DNA of 64,000 nucleotides from the NCBI GenBank assembly GCA_026399835.1, contig JAPLQE010000070.1, forward strand, positions 38,062 to 102,061, given 5' to 3'. A program made the position numbers and the translations under genes. Numbering within the stretch: the first letter of the stretch is position 1; each line of letters starts with the position of its first letter. This DNA is from Burkholderiales bacterium. GTDB lineage: Bacteria; Pseudomonadota; Gammaproteobacteria; Burkholderiales; Burkholderiaceae_E. Of this stretch, positions 24,943 to 35,933 are shown in pieces. Under the pieces are notes generated by a model that was not told where the DNA came from, did not search any database, and saw only the letters and a program-made list of their open reading frames with translations.

Positions 24943-26103
24943 ATGCATCCCGCGATCTACGGTCCCGAGCATCTCGCCCTGCAGGACTCGCTGAAGAAGT
25001 TCATCGAGTCGGAGATCAACCCCTTCGTCGACGAGTGGGAGAAGGCGGAGATCTTCCCCGCGCACGAGCTCTTCCGGAAGATGGGCAAGCTCGGCTTCCT
25101 CGGCGTGCACAAGCCGGTCGATTCCGGCGGCATGGGGCTCGACTATTCGTACGCCGCGGCCTTCGCCGAGGCCTTGTCGCACACCCGCTGCGGCGGCATC
25201 CCGATGGCCATCGGCGTTCAGACCGACATGGCGACGCCGGCGCTCGCCAAGCGCGGCTCCGACGAAGTCAAGAAGATGTTCCTCGAGCCCTCGATCAGCG
25301 GCGAATACGTCGCCTGCCTGGGCGTCTCGGAGGTCGGCGCGGGCTCGGACGTCGCCTCGATCCGCACCACCGCCCGCAAGGACGGCGACGACTACGTGAT
25401 CGACGGCGGCAAGATGTGGACGACCAACGGCACCCAGGCCGACTGGATCTGCCTGCTGGCCAACACCTCCGAGGGCGGCGGCCACAAGAACAAGTCGCTG
25501 ATCTGCGTGCCGATGAAGACGAAGGGCATCTCGGTCGCCAAGAAGCTCAAGAAGGTCGGCATGAATGCCTCCGACACCGCGCAGCTGCACTTCGACTCGG
25601 TGCGGGTGCCGCAGCGCTGGCGGATCGGCGAGGAGGGTATGGGCTTCATCTACCAGATGGAGCAGTTCCAGGAGGAGCGGCTCTGGGCCGGCGCCGGCTG
25701 GCAGAAGTCCAAGCACGTGATCCAGGAGACCATCGACTACCTGCGCGAGCGCCGCGCCTTCGGCAAGCCGCTGCTCGACAACCAGTACATCTACTACAAG
25801 CTCGCCGAGCTGCAGACCGAGGTCGAGGCCGTCGGCGCGCTGTTCCACAAGGCGGTGGGGCTGTACGTGCAGGGGCACGACGTCACCCAGCTCGCCTCGA
25901 TGGTGAAGCTCAAGGGCGCGCGCGTCGCCCGCGAGGTCGCCGACTGGTGCGTGCAGTTCTGGGGCGGCATGGGCTACATCGAGGAGACCCGGGTGAACCG
26001 CTTCTGGCGCGACACGCGGCTCGGCTCGATCGGCGGCGGCGCCGACGAGGTGATGATGGGCATCATCGCCAAGACGATGGGCATCCTGCCCCGTCAGGGC
26101 TGA
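24943..26103 (+). CDS. Acyl-CoA dehydrogenase (citronellyl-CoA dehydrogenase-like)
   Basis: A 386-residue FAD-dependent acyl-CoA dehydrogenase. SEVGAGSDVASIRTTA is the flavin/substrate loop and WTTNGTQADWICLLA follows. The C-terminal motif is IGGGADEVMMG, lacking the MCAD-type Glu, so the catalytic base is probably the Glu of QEERLW, as in isovaleryl-CoA and long-chain enzymes. In the Atu scheme AtuD oxidises citronellyl-CoA to geranyl-CoA, the substrate of the carboxylase encoded on both sides. ATG 24943 follows CGGAGTTC. Confidence 0.88.
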   Translation: MHPAIYGPEHLALQDSLKKFIESEINPFVDEWEKAEIFPAHELFRKMGKLGFLGVHKPVDSGGMGLDYSYAAAFAEALSHTRCGGIPMAIGVQTDMATPALAKRGSDEVKKMFLEPSISGEYVACLGVSEVGAGSDVASIRTTARKDGDDYVIDGGKMWTTNGTQADWICLLANTSEGGGHKNKSLICVPMKTKGISVAKKLKKVGMNASDTAQLHFDSVRVPQRWRIGEEGMGFIYQMEQFQEERLWAGAGWQKSKHVIQETIDYLRERRAFGKPLLDNQYIYYKLAELQTEVEAVGALFHKAVGLYVQGHDVTQLASMVKLKGARVAREVADWCVQFWGGMGYIEETRVNRFWRDTRLGSIGGGADEVMMGIIAKTMGILPRQG

Positions 26104-26122
26104 GCTCGGGCCGGCCGGGGAC

Positions 26123-28096
26123 ATGGCGCGCTTCGACACCCTGCTCGTCGCCAACCGGGGCGAGATCGCCTGCCGCGTGATCCGCAGCGCGCGCGCGCTC
26201 GGGCTGCGCACGGTCGCGGTGTATTCCGACGCCGATGCGAACGCGAAGCACGTGCGCGATGCGGATGCGTCGGTGCGCATCGGAGCAGGGCCCGCGCGCG
26301 ACAGCTACCTCGACGGCGCGAAGATCGTCGCGGCCTGCCGCGCCAGCGGCGCGCAGGCGGTGCATCCCGGCTACGGCTTCCTGTCGGAGAACGCCGACTT
26401 CGCGCGTGCGCTGCGTGCGGCCGGACTGGTGTTCGTCGGCCCGCCGCCCGAGGCGATCGACGCGCTGGGCAACAAGTCGGCCGCCAAGCGGCTCGCGCAG
26501 CGCCTCGAGGTGCCCTGCCTGCCCGGCTACCAGGGCGCGGCCCAGGACGACGACACGCTGGTGGCCGAGGCGCGTCGCGTCGGCGCGCCGCTGATGGTCA
26601 AGGCCGCGGCCGGCGGCGGCGGGCGCGGCATGCGGGCGGTCGACGACCTGGCCGACGAGGCCGCGCTGCGTGCGGCGATCGCCGCGGCGCGCGCAGAGGC
26701 CGCCGCCTCGTTCGGCGACGGCACGCTGCTGCTGGAGCGGCGCGTGCTGCGCGCGCGCCACGTCGAGGTCCAGGTCTTCGGCGATTCTCATGGCGGCTAC
26801 GTCCACCTCGGCGAGCGCGACTGCTCGACGCAGCGGCGCAACCAGAAGGTGCTCGAGGAGGCACCCGCGCCGGGCGTCTCGGAAGCGCTGCGCGCGCGGC
26901 TGGGCGAGGCGGCGATCCGGCTGGCCCGGAAGGTCGGCTACATCGGCGCGGGCACCGTCGAGTTCCTGCTCGAGCCGGACGGCGCGTTCTGGTTCCTGGA
27001 GATGAACACGCGGCTGCAGGTCGAGCACCCGGTGACCGAAGCGGTCACCGGCCTCGACCTCGTCGAATGGCAGCTGCGCGTGGCCCGCGGCGAGCCGCTG
27101 CCGCACACCCAGGCAGCGATCCGATTCTCCGGGCATGCGATCGAGGCACGGCTGTGTGCGGAGGACCCCTATGCCGGCTTCGCGCCGCAGGTCGGCGCGA
27201 TCGCGGCCTGGCGCATGCCGGAAGGCGCTGGTCTGCGCACGGACCACGGCCTGGCCGAGGCGGCCCAGGTACCGCCCCACTACGACTCGATGATCGCCAA
27301 GGTGATCGCGCACGGCGCCGACCGCGAGCAGGCCCGCACGCGGCTCCTCGCCGGGCTGGCCGGCACCTCGGTGATGGGGCTGCGGACCAACCGCGACTGG
27401 CTGCGCCGCTGCCTGTCGGACGAGGCGTTCGCCGCGCCCGCGCTGTCCACCGCGTGGCTGGGCGAAGCACTGGGCGGCTGGCCCGCGCCCACGCACGAGC
27501 CGCGCTGGATCGCGGTCGCCGCGGCGCTGCGCGTGCACCGAGCGGCCCGGGCCCACGGGGCGCTGGGGGGCTGGTCGTCGAGCGGGCAGCGCGGCTCGCC
27601 GCTGCGGCTCGAGATCGCGGGCCGCGAGCTCGCGTTGCGCGTCGAGGTCGGTGCCGGCCGCCCGTATGCGGTGACCCTCGCCGACGGCGCGACGATCGAG
27701 GTCGACGTGAGGCACGACGACGGCCTGGACGCCGGCGTCGTGGTCGACGGTCTCGGCGTCGCGCTGCGAGCCACGCTCGATCGCGGCCACGGCTGGCTCG
27801 ATGCCTTCGGGCTGGCCGACGGCTTCGACGACGTCACCGACCGCCCGCAGGAGACCGGCGGCGGCGAGGCCGGCGGCAGCGTCGTCTGCCGGATGCACGG
27901 GCAGCTGACCCGGGTCGCGGTCACGACCGGTCAGCGCGTGGCGCGCGGCACCTACCTGCTGTCGATCGAGGCGATGAAGATGGAGCACCGCTTCGAGTCG
28001 CCGATCGCGGGCACCGTCGTCGAGCTCGGCGCCGCAGCGGGAACGCAGGTGGCGCCAGGCCGGCTGCTGGTGCGCATCGAGCCCGATCCGGCCTGA
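26123..28096 (+). CDS. Acyl-CoA carboxylase alpha subunit (biotin carboxylase + biotin carrier)
   Basis: A 657-residue protein: biotin carboxylase domain (LLVANRGEIACRVIRSAR at the start, ATP-grasp KAAAGGGGRGMR, LGERDCSTQRRNQK, and MNTRLQVEHPVTE), a middle linker domain, and a C-terminal biotinyl domain with SIEAMKMEH, where the Lys is biotinylated. It carries out ATP-dependent carboxylation of biotin for the beta subunit at 23291. The layout matches methylcrotonyl/geranyl-CoA carboxylase alpha. Only the acyl-CoA dehydrogenase gene separates the two subunits, as in Pseudomonas atu/liu clusters. Confidence 0.93.
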   Translation: MARFDTLLVANRGEIACRVIRSARALGLRTVAVYSDADANAKHVRDADASVRIGAGPARDSYLDGAKIVAACRASGAQAVHPGYGFLSENADFARALRAAGLVFVGPPPEAIDALGNKSAAKRLAQRLEVPCLPGYQGAAQDDDTLVAEARRVGAPLMVKAAAGGGGRGMRAVDDLADEAALRAAIAAARAEAAASFGDGTLLLERRVLRARHVEVQVFGDSHGGYVHLGERDCSTQRRNQKVLEEAPAPGVSEALRARLGEAAIRLARKVGYIGAGTVEFLLEPDGAFWFLEMNTRLQVEHPVTEAVTGLDLVEWQLRVARGEPLPHTQAAIRFSGHAIEARLCAEDPYAGFAPQVGAIAAWRMPEGAGLRTDHGLAEAAQVPPHYDSMIAKVIAHGADREQARTRLLAGLAGTSVMGLRTNRDWLRRCLSDEAFAAPALSTAWLGEALGGWPAPTHEPRWIAVAAALRVHRAARAHGALGGWSSSGQRGSPLRLEIAGRELALRVEVGAGRPYAVTLADGATIEVDVRHDDGLDAGVVVDGLGVALRATLDRGHGWLDAFGLADGFDDVTDRPQETGGGEAGGSVVCRMHGQLTRVAVTTGQRVARGTYLLSIEAMKMEHRFESPIAGTVVELGAAAGTQVAPGRLLVRIEPDPA

Positions 28097-28132
28097 CCGG
28101 CCCGAACCGCCCCACCCACGAGAACCCGAGCG

Positions 28133-29305
28133 ATGCCCGCGCCCCGCCTCCCCGCCTTCGACTTCGACCGATTGCCCGGCGTCACCGACGAGCACAGGCA
28201 GGTGCAGGAGGCGGTACGAGCCTTCGTCGAGGGCGAGATCCAGCCCAACGCCGACGCCTGGGACGAAGCCGGCAGCTTCCCGCGCGAGCTGTATCGCAAG
28301 GCCGGCGAGGTCGGCCTGCTCGGGCTCGGCTATCCCGCCGAGTACGGCGGCACGCCGGTCGATCACGTATCGAAGTTGCTGTCCTCGATCGAGCTGGCGC
28401 GCGGGGGCATCGGCGGGGTCACCGCGGGCCTGGGCTCGCACACGATCATGCTGTGGCCGGTGCTGGCTGGCGCGCGCGAGCACGTGCGGCGCGCGGTGAT
28501 CCCGGCGATCCTCGCCGGCGAGGCGATCGGCGCGCTCGCGATCACCGAGCCGTCCGGCGGCTCGGACGTCGCGCAGCTGCAGACCCGCGCCGTGCGCGTG
28601 CCAGGCGGCTGGGCGATCAGCGGCTCGAAGATGTTCATCACCTCCGGCATCCGCGCCGACCACATCCTGGTCGCGGCGCGCACCGGCGGGCCGGGTGCGG
28701 GCGGCGTGTCGCTGTTCCTGGTGGACGGCGGCTCGACCGGGCTGACGCGCACGCCGCTCAAGAAGATCGGCTGGTGGGCCTCGGACACCGCCGCCCTCTA
28801 CTTCGACGAGGTCTTCGTGCGCGAGGACCGGCTGGTCGGCGAGGAGAACGCGGGCTTTCGGCTCGTGATGCACAACTTCAACGGCGAGCGGATGACGATG
28901 GCCGCGGGCGGTCTCGGCCAGGCGATGGCCTGCGTCGAGGATGCGCTCGACTGGGCGCGCGAGCGCCGCACCTTCGGCGCGCGCCTCGTCGAGCACCAGG
29001 CGATCCGGCACAAGCTCGTGCGGATGATCGACGAGATCCTGCCGGTGCAGGCCTGGCTGCTGCAGCTCGCCCAGCGCCTCGATGCCGGCGAGTCCCCGGC
29101 CGGCGATCTCGCGCTCGCCAAGAACCACGGCGCGCGGCTGATGCGAGACTGCGCCGACCAGTCGCTGCAGATCCTGGGCGGCGCGGGATTCCTGCGCGGC
29201 AGCCGCATCGAGCGCGCGTTCCGGGACTGCAAGGTCTACATGATCGGCGGCGGCGCGGAGGAGGTGATGAACGACCTCGCCGCGAAGCAGCTCGGGCTGC
29301 TCTGA
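28133..29305 (+). CDS. Acyl-CoA dehydrogenase
   Basis: A 390-residue acyl-CoA dehydrogenase, second in this arm. ITEPSGGSDVAQLQTRA and GSKMFITSG are flavin-site motifs; the C-terminal loop IGGGAEEVMNDLA again lacks the MCAD Glu and FNGERMTM offers the alternative base. Close in style to the long-chain/isovaleryl class. It may act on a later, shortened intermediate of the same isoprenoid chain. It follows the carboxylase alpha gene by 36 bp and precedes the hydratase by 55 bp. Confidence 0.88.
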   Translation: MPAPRLPAFDFDRLPGVTDEHRQVQEAVRAFVEGEIQPNADAWDEAGSFPRELYRKAGEVGLLGLGYPAEYGGTPVDHVSKLLSSIELARGGIGGVTAGLGSHTIMLWPVLAGAREHVRRAVIPAILAGEAIGALAITEPSGGSDVAQLQTRAVRVPGGWAISGSKMFITSGIRADHILVAARTGGPGAGGVSLFLVDGGSTGLTRTPLKKIGWWASDTAALYFDEVFVREDRLVGEENAGFRLVMHNFNGERMTMAAGGLGQAMACVEDALDWARERRTFGARLVEHQAIRHKLVRMIDEILPVQAWLLQLAQRLDAGESPAGDLALAKNHGARLMRDCADQSLQILGGAGFLRGSRIERAFRDCKVYMIGGGAEEVMNDLAAKQLGLL

Positions 29306-29360
29306 ACCCACGCCTGCCGTCGCGCCCGACGTCTCCGAAACCCAACCCCGGAAGCCCTCC

Positions 29361-30146
29361 ATGACCGAGCCCGCAGTCCTCACCGCCGTCGACGCCGGCG
29401 TCATGACCGTCACGATGAACCGCCCGGACGTGCTGAACGCGCTGAACCCGGCGATGCTCGAGGGCCTGTCCGCGGCGCTCGCCGCGGCCAAGGCCGACGC
29501 GTCGGTCCGCGCGCTGATCCTCACCGGCGCGGGCCGCGGATTCTGCGCAGGCGCCGACCTCGGCGCGGCATCGATGCGCACCGGCGAGCACGACGTGGCG
29601 CAGGGGCTGCGCGAGTCCTACCACCCGATCGTGCTGGCGATGCGCCAGCTGCCCAAGCCGATCGTCGCCGCGGTCAACGGCTCGGCCGCCGGCGCCGGCA
29701 TGAGCCTCGCGCTCGCCTGCGACGTGGTGCTGGCGGGCGAATCGGCGAGCTTCCTGCAGGCCTTCACCAAGATCGGCCTGGTGCCCGACTGCGGCAGCAC
29801 CTGGTTCCTGCCGCGCATCGTCGGCGACATCCGCGCCCGCGCGATGGTGATGCTCGCCGAGAAGATCCCGGCGCGCGACGCGCTTCAGTACGGGCTGGTC
29901 TGGAAGGTGCATGCGGACGAGGCGCTCGCCGCCGAGGCGAAGCGCTGTGCCGCGCACCTGGCGGCGATGCCGACCCGCGCGTACGCGCTGGTCAAGCAGG
30001 CGCTGACGCAGAGCGCGGCCAACGGCCTGGGCGACCAGCTCGAGGTCGAGGCGCTGATGCAGGCGCAGGCCTTCCGCACCGACGATTTCCGCGAAGGCGT
30101 CGCCGCCTTCGTGCAGAAGCGGCCGCCGCGCTTCACCGGCCAGTGA
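29361..30146 (+). CDS. Enoyl-CoA hydratase/isomerase (PaaG/AtuE-like)
   Basis: A 261-residue crotonase-fold protein. GRGFCAGADLGA and NGSAAGAGMSLALACD provide the oxyanion hole; KIGLVPDCGSTWFLPR holds an Asp where PaaG-type isomerases have their acid/base and simple hydratases have Glu. In the Atu pathway the equivalent AtuE hydrates isohexenylglutaconyl-CoA, which fits the position here after the carboxylase. Isomerase activity cannot be excluded. The downstream MFS gene overlaps its stop codon. Confidence 0.87.
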   Translation: MTEPAVLTAVDAGVMTVTMNRPDVLNALNPAMLEGLSAALAAAKADASVRALILTGAGRGFCAGADLGAASMRTGEHDVAQGLRESYHPIVLAMRQLPKPIVAAVNGSAAGAGMSLALACDVVLAGESASFLQAFTKIGLVPDCGSTWFLPRIVGDIRARAMVMLAEKIPARDALQYGLVWKVHADEALAAEAKRCAAHLAAMPTRAYALVKQALTQSAANGLGDQLEVEALMQAQAFRTDDFREGVAAFVQKRPPRFTGQ

Positions 30147-31393
30147 CCGGAGCGGGCGGCGGGGCGGCCATCCGGCCGCTGATCGCCTGCGCCGCCGGGC
30201 TCTACACCGCGGTCATCGGCTTTCGGGTGACGGTGGCGCTCGCGGCCGTCCACCTCGGGCTGTCGCCCGCCTCGATCGGCCTCGTGCTCGCCACCTTCGC
30301 GCTGGTGCCGATGCTGCTGGCGGTCCGCGGCGGGCAGCTGATCGACCGGGTCGGCGTGCGTCGCCCGATGCTCGTGGGCGCCGCCCTGTGCGGCCTCGGC
30401 GCGCTCGCCTGTGCCGCCCTGCCCCATCCGGTCGTGCTGGCGCTGTCCGCCGGACTCGTCGGCGTCGGCATGATGGGCTTCCACCTCGGCATGCAGCATG
30501 CCGCCGGAGAAATCGGCGGGGACGCGCGACGCACCGCCAACTTCAACCTGCTGACGATGAGCTTCTCCATCTCGGGGCTGCTCGGCCCGCCGCTGGTGGG
30601 TCTGATCATCGACACGGCGGGTCACCGGCAGGCCTTCGCGCTGTCGGCGGTGCTCATGGGCGCGACGTGGATCGCAGCCAGCCGCTATCCGTTCGAGCGC
30701 CACCTGCCGCGGCAGGACGCGGCACCCCGGGCCGAGCCTGCCGGCGGCGACGCACCGGCGGCGACGTCCATCCCGCCCGATCCCGACGCCGACGCCGCCA
30801 CCGCCGCCGTCGAGGCCCCGCGCGGTGCCGCTGCGGCGCTCTCCCTGCTCGGTGCGCCGCGCCTGCGCCGGCTGCTGATGGCCTCGCTGCTGGCGTCCGC
30901 GTCCTGGGACGTCTACCAGTTCGTGCTGCCGCTGCACGCCGGCTCGATCGGACTGTCGGCCTCCTCGGTGGGGCTGTCGATCGCGGCGTTCTCGGCCGGC
31001 TCGCTGTCGGTACGCCTGCTGCTGCCGCGGCTGCTCGTCCACATGCACCCGGCCCGCTGGATGCAGGTGGCGCTGGCGGTCTGCGTGCTCGCATATGCGG
31101 CGGCCCCGTTCGCGGGCCAGCTCGGCACGCTGGTCGCACTGTCCTTCCTCATCGGCATCGGCCCGGGCATCGCGCAGCCGCTGCTGATGGCCGCCCTGCA
31201 CACCGCCTCTCCGCCGGGCCGGGCGGGCGAGGCGGCGGGCCTGAGGATGACGCTGCTGAGCGCGATGCAGCTGGCGGTGCCGGTCGGCTTCGGCCTGGCG
31301 GCCGGCGTGCTGGGCACCGCGCCGCTCTTCTGGATCTATGCCGTCACGGCCGCGGTGATCGGCCTGGGGCTGGCCCGGGCGGAGCGGCGCTGA
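30143..31393 (+). CDS. MFS transporter
   Basis: A 416-residue inner-membrane carrier with two sets of about six hydrophobic helices separated by a Pro/Ala-rich cytoplasmic loop (near residues 190-235). The loop-2 motif is GGQLIDRVGVRRPML. The start is GTG 30143, overlapping the hydratase stop as GTGA, so it is translated with the catabolic arm and probably imports the substrate or exports a product. No helix residue reveals the cargo. Confidence 0.85.
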   Translation: MTGAGGGAAIRPLIACAAGLYTAVIGFRVTVALAAVHLGLSPASIGLVLATFALVPMLLAVRGGQLIDRVGVRRPMLVGAALCGLGALACAALPHPVVLALSAGLVGVGMMGFHLGMQHAAGEIGGDARRTANFNLLTMSFSISGLLGPPLVGLIIDTAGHRQAFALSAVLMGATWIAASRYPFERHLPRQDAAPRAEPAGGDAPAATSIPPDPDADAATAAVEAPRGAAAALSLLGAPRLRRLLMASLLASASWDVYQFVLPLHAGSIGLSASSVGLSIAAFSAGSLSVRLLLPRLLVHMHPARWMQVALAVCVLAYAAAPFAGQLGTLVALSFLIGIGPGIAQPLLMAALHTASPPGRAGEAAGLRMTLLSAMQLAVPVGFGLAAGVLGTAPLFWIYAVTAAVIGLGLARAERR

Positions 31394-31420
31394 GGCCGTC
31401 CGCCCGATCGCCCGATCGCC

Positions 31421-32443
31421 TCAGGAATCCGCGGTGAAGCCGATCGTCTTGACGATCGGCGCCCAGCGCTCGTGGTCGGCACGGGTCAGCGCGGCCAGTG
31501 CCTCGGGCGTCGAGGACTCGGCCTCCAGACCCATGGTCGCCAGGCCGTCGATCACGTCCTTCTCGGCGAGCGCCGCGCGGATCGCCGCATTGGCGCGCGC
31601 GACCACGGCGGCCTCGGGCTTGCCCGGCAGGAAGAAGCCGAACCACTCCCTGAAGACCAGGTCCTTGTAGCCCTGCTCGGCGAAGGTCGGCACCTCCGGC
31701 GCGAAGCGCGAGCGCTTCTCCCCCGAGGTCGCGATGACCCGGCACTTGCCGGCGAGCACGTGCTGCGTGAACTCGCCGACCGGGCCTGACACTGCGGCGA
31801 TCTGCCCGCCGATCATGTCGAGGATGGCCGGCTGCGTGCCGCGGAAGGCGACGTGCTTCATGTCGGTCTTGGTGCCGAGCGCCAGCAGCGCGCCGATGAA
31901 GTGCGGCGTGGAGCCGGCGGCGGGCGAGCCGTAGTTCGCCTTGTCCGGGTTGGCCTTGCACCAGGCGACGAATTCGGCGACGTTGCGCACCGAGGCCGGC
32001 ACCATCGGGCCGACCGCGAAGCCGAAGTCGAAGTTGCAGCCTAGCGAGGCCGGGGTGAGGTCGTTGAACGGGTCGTACGACAGCTTGCGGTAGATGTGCG
32101 GGTAGATCACCAGCATCGAGGCCGGCGTCTGCAGGATCGTGCTGCCGTCTCGCGGCGCGGCACGCATCAGGTCGATCGCGAGCTGGCCGCCGGCGCCGGT
32201 GCGGTTCTCGACGACCGCATTGCGCGCGTAGCTGCCGCGCAGCTTGTCGGCCAGGCGCCGGCAGATGGTGTCGGAGGTGCCACCGGGCGGGAAGCCCGTC
32301 ACCACGCGGACAGTATCCATGGTCGGGGCGGACTGCGCGCGCAGCGCGGCGGGCAGCATCGAGGCGCCGACGGCGGTGCCGATGGTCGCGATCACGCTGC
32401 GGCGGACGGCCGCGGACGGCACGGAGGGGCGGTCTAGGGGCAT
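31421..32443 (-). CDS. Bug-type (TctC) tripartite tricarboxylate transporter substrate-binding protein
   Basis: A 340-residue periplasmic receptor. The N-terminus contains AVRRSVIATIGTAVGASML with AQSA following, a twin-arginine-like export signal. The mature start VRVVTGFPPGGTSDTICRRL is the classic Bug signature (beta strand plus G-G-T ligand loop). Ligands are usually carboxylates. No TctA/TctB membrane genes are nearby, as is common for Burkholderiales Bug receptors. It lies 114 bp after pobA on the same strand, so the ligand may be an aromatic acid; that is inference. Confidence 0.88.
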   Translation of the reverse strand: MPLDRPSVPSAAVRRSVIATIGTAVGASMLPAALRAQSAPTMDTVRVVTGFPPGGTSDTICRRLADKLRGSYARNAVVENRTGAGGQLAIDLMRAAPRDGSTILQTPASMLVIYPHIYRKLSYDPFNDLTPASLGCNFDFGFAVGPMVPASVRNVAEFVAWCKANPDKANYGSPAAGSTPHFIGALLALGTKTDMKHVAFRGTQPAILDMIGGQIAAVSGPVGEFTQHVLAGKCRVIATSGEKRSRFAPEVPTFAEQGYKDLVFREWFGFFLPGKPEAAVVARANAAIRAALAEKDVIDGLATMGLEAESSTPEALAALTRADHERWAPIVKTIGFTADS

Positions 32444-32557
32444 GTCGTCTCCTGTCGGATGGGTCTACGGACCCGCGAGATCCGCGGGTCGGCGCGGCGG
32501 TGCCCCGCGCGGGGTGGCGCGATGATAGCCGCGGCGCCGGGCCGGCGCACGGCCCGG

Positions 32558-34348
<1,791 letters not shown>

Positions 34349-34352
<4 letters not shown>

Positions 34353-35062
34353 CGCGGCGTCTCCATCGGGGTCTGGAGTGGCCCGCGCAGCACGATGTCG
34401 AACTCGTAGCCGAGGGCGTAGCCCGGCTCGGTCGCCGCCAGCGCGAAGCGCGACACCAGGCGCTCGCGCACGCCCACCGGTGTGCTCTGGTAGATCGGGT
34501 CGAACGCGAGCAGCGGGTCGCCGGGGAAGTACATCTGCGTGACCAGGCGGCTGGCGAAGTGCTCGCCGAACAGCGAGAAATGGATGTGGTTGGGCCGCCA
34601 GGCGTTCGGATGGTTGCCCCAGGGATAGGCCCCCGGCTTGATCGTCAGGAACCGGTAGCGGCCGTCGCCGTCGGTCAGCGTGCGACCGGCGCCCAGGAAG
34701 TTGGGGTCGAGCGGCGCATCGTGGGTATCGACCGCATGCACGTAGCGGCCGGCGGCGTTGCACTGCCAGAGCTCGACCAGCGTGTGGCGCAGCGGACGGC
34801 CGCCCTCGTCGAGCACGCGTCCGGTGACGACGATCCGCTCGCCCTGGGGCGCGCCGTTGCGCACGGCGTTGCGGGTCAGGTCGTGGTCGAGCTCGCCGAT
34901 GTCCTCGTGGCCGTAGACCGGCTGCGCCAGCTCCGACAGGGTGTGACGCATCGGCAGCAGCGGGCGGGAGGGTGCGCGCAGCGGCGTGGACTTGTAGGCG
35001 GGGTGCAGATAGGCGGGCTGGCTGGTCCAGTCGCGCGCAGCGATCCGTGGCAGGTCGGCCAT
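34349..35062 (-). CDS. pcaH: Protocatechuate 3,4-dioxygenase, beta subunit
   Basis: A 237-residue catalytic subunit. Iron ligands appear to be Tyr in GRYVHAVD, Tyr in KPGAYPWGN and two His in RPNHIHFSLF. The N-terminal TSQPAYLHPAYKSTPLR is the PcaH-specific extension. First gene of the pcaH-pcaG-pobA operon, with a GAGGAG Shine-Dalgarno at ATG 35062 and a good promoter upstream. The pathway after ring cleavage (pcaB/C/D) is not in the window. Confidence 0.95.
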
Positions 35063-35089
35063 CGGGGTCTCCTCGGGGGCGAGCTCAGG

Positions 35090-35118
35090 ACTGTAGGCAG
35101 CGGCGGGGGTTCTGTAAA
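35090..35118 (-). promoter_or_regulatory. Sigma-70 promoter of pcaH-pcaG-pobA
   Basis: Reverse strand TTTACA (35118-35113, five of six matches) and TACAGT (35095-35090, four of six) are 17 bp apart, about 28 bp before the pcaH start. Transcription would begin near 35083. A regulator site could lie in the AT-richer stretch just upstream, but I see no clear palindrome. Confidence 0.6.
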
Positions 35119-35198
35119 TCGAACCGATCGGCTGCGGAGCCCGGGCGTGCGTGCGCGCGGCCGACCCCGGGAGCGCGGGCCGTGCGCCCGCGCTCGGC

Positions 35199-35933
35199 TC
35201 AGGGCTTGAGTTCGACGCTGCCCGAGACGCCGACCACCACGTCCGAATCGCCCCCCTCGGTGGGCAGCGGCGCGGCGGCGACCTCGGCCCCGCCGCGGGC
35301 CATGGCGGCCATCGGCCGCGGGCCCGGCACGTTGCCACCGGAGCGCAGTGCCAGCTCCTTGAGCTCGTAGCCGGCGAAGCCGAAGGCCGCGGCGGCGTCG
35401 GCGGCCCGGGCGCGGAACGCACGGGCGGCCTCGGCGATCAGCCGCTTCTCCTCGGCCTGGCGGCGCTCGGAGGAGAGCCGGAACTGCACGCCGGCGAGCT
35501 GCATGCGCTCGCCGAGCCGCGCGCCGAGCTGCGCGAGCGCGGCCATCCGGGTCGACTCGAGCACGATCTCGCCGCGCACCCGCCAGCCCTGCGTCTTGCC
35601 CTCGCGCGTGTAGTTCGGCTGCGTGTAGACCGAGCCCAGGCGCGCCTTCACGCCCTCGACGCCGCGGGCCTCGGCGATCGCCGCGTTCAGCTGCGAGAGC
35701 ACCGCATCGTTGAGCGGTCCCACCTGTGCGCCGTCACGCTCCACCGCCAGCACGACGACCATCTCGTCGTTGGCAACCGCGGCGCGCGCCTGCGCATCGA
35801 GCGCCAGCACCGGGCCGGCCAGTGCCGGCGTCGCCACCCACAGCACGGCCAGCAGCGCCGCCACCCGGATCGCGAGGACCGTCGCCGATGCACCGCCTGC
35901 CCTCGCCTCTCGCGCCATCGTCATGCCTCTCAT
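35199..35933 (-). CDS. SIMPL domain (DUF541) periplasmic protein
   Basis: A 244-residue protein. A signal peptide (VLAIRVAALLAVLWVATPALAG) precedes a SIMPL domain with YTQPNYTREGKTQGWRVRG, as in E. coli YggE-like proteins tied to oxidative stress or outer-membrane functions; the molecular role is not settled. I choose ATG 35933, which overlaps the upstream peptidase stop as ATGA, over later ATGs at 35924 and 35918. Probably an operon with the P1 peptidase. Confidence 0.85.
   Translation of the reverse strand: MRGMTMAREARAGGASATVLAIRVAALLAVLWVATPALAGPVLALDAQARAAVANDEMVVVLAVERDGAQVGPLNDAVLSQLNAAIAEARGVEGVKARLGSVYTQPNYTREGKTQGWRVRGEIVLESTRMAALAQLGARLGERMQLAGVQFRLSSERRQAEEKRLIAEAARAFRARAADAAAAFGFAGYELKELALRSGGNVPGPRPMAAMARGGAEVAAAPLPTEGGDSDVVVGVSGSVELKP

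Noticed and set aside
26063..29581. 1172-residue open frame on the reverse strand
   Set aside because: It is antisense to the biotin-carboxylase and acyl-CoA dehydrogenase genes, rich in Arg/Ala/His-type shadow sequence, and has no family motif. Long shadow frames are expected at this GC content.
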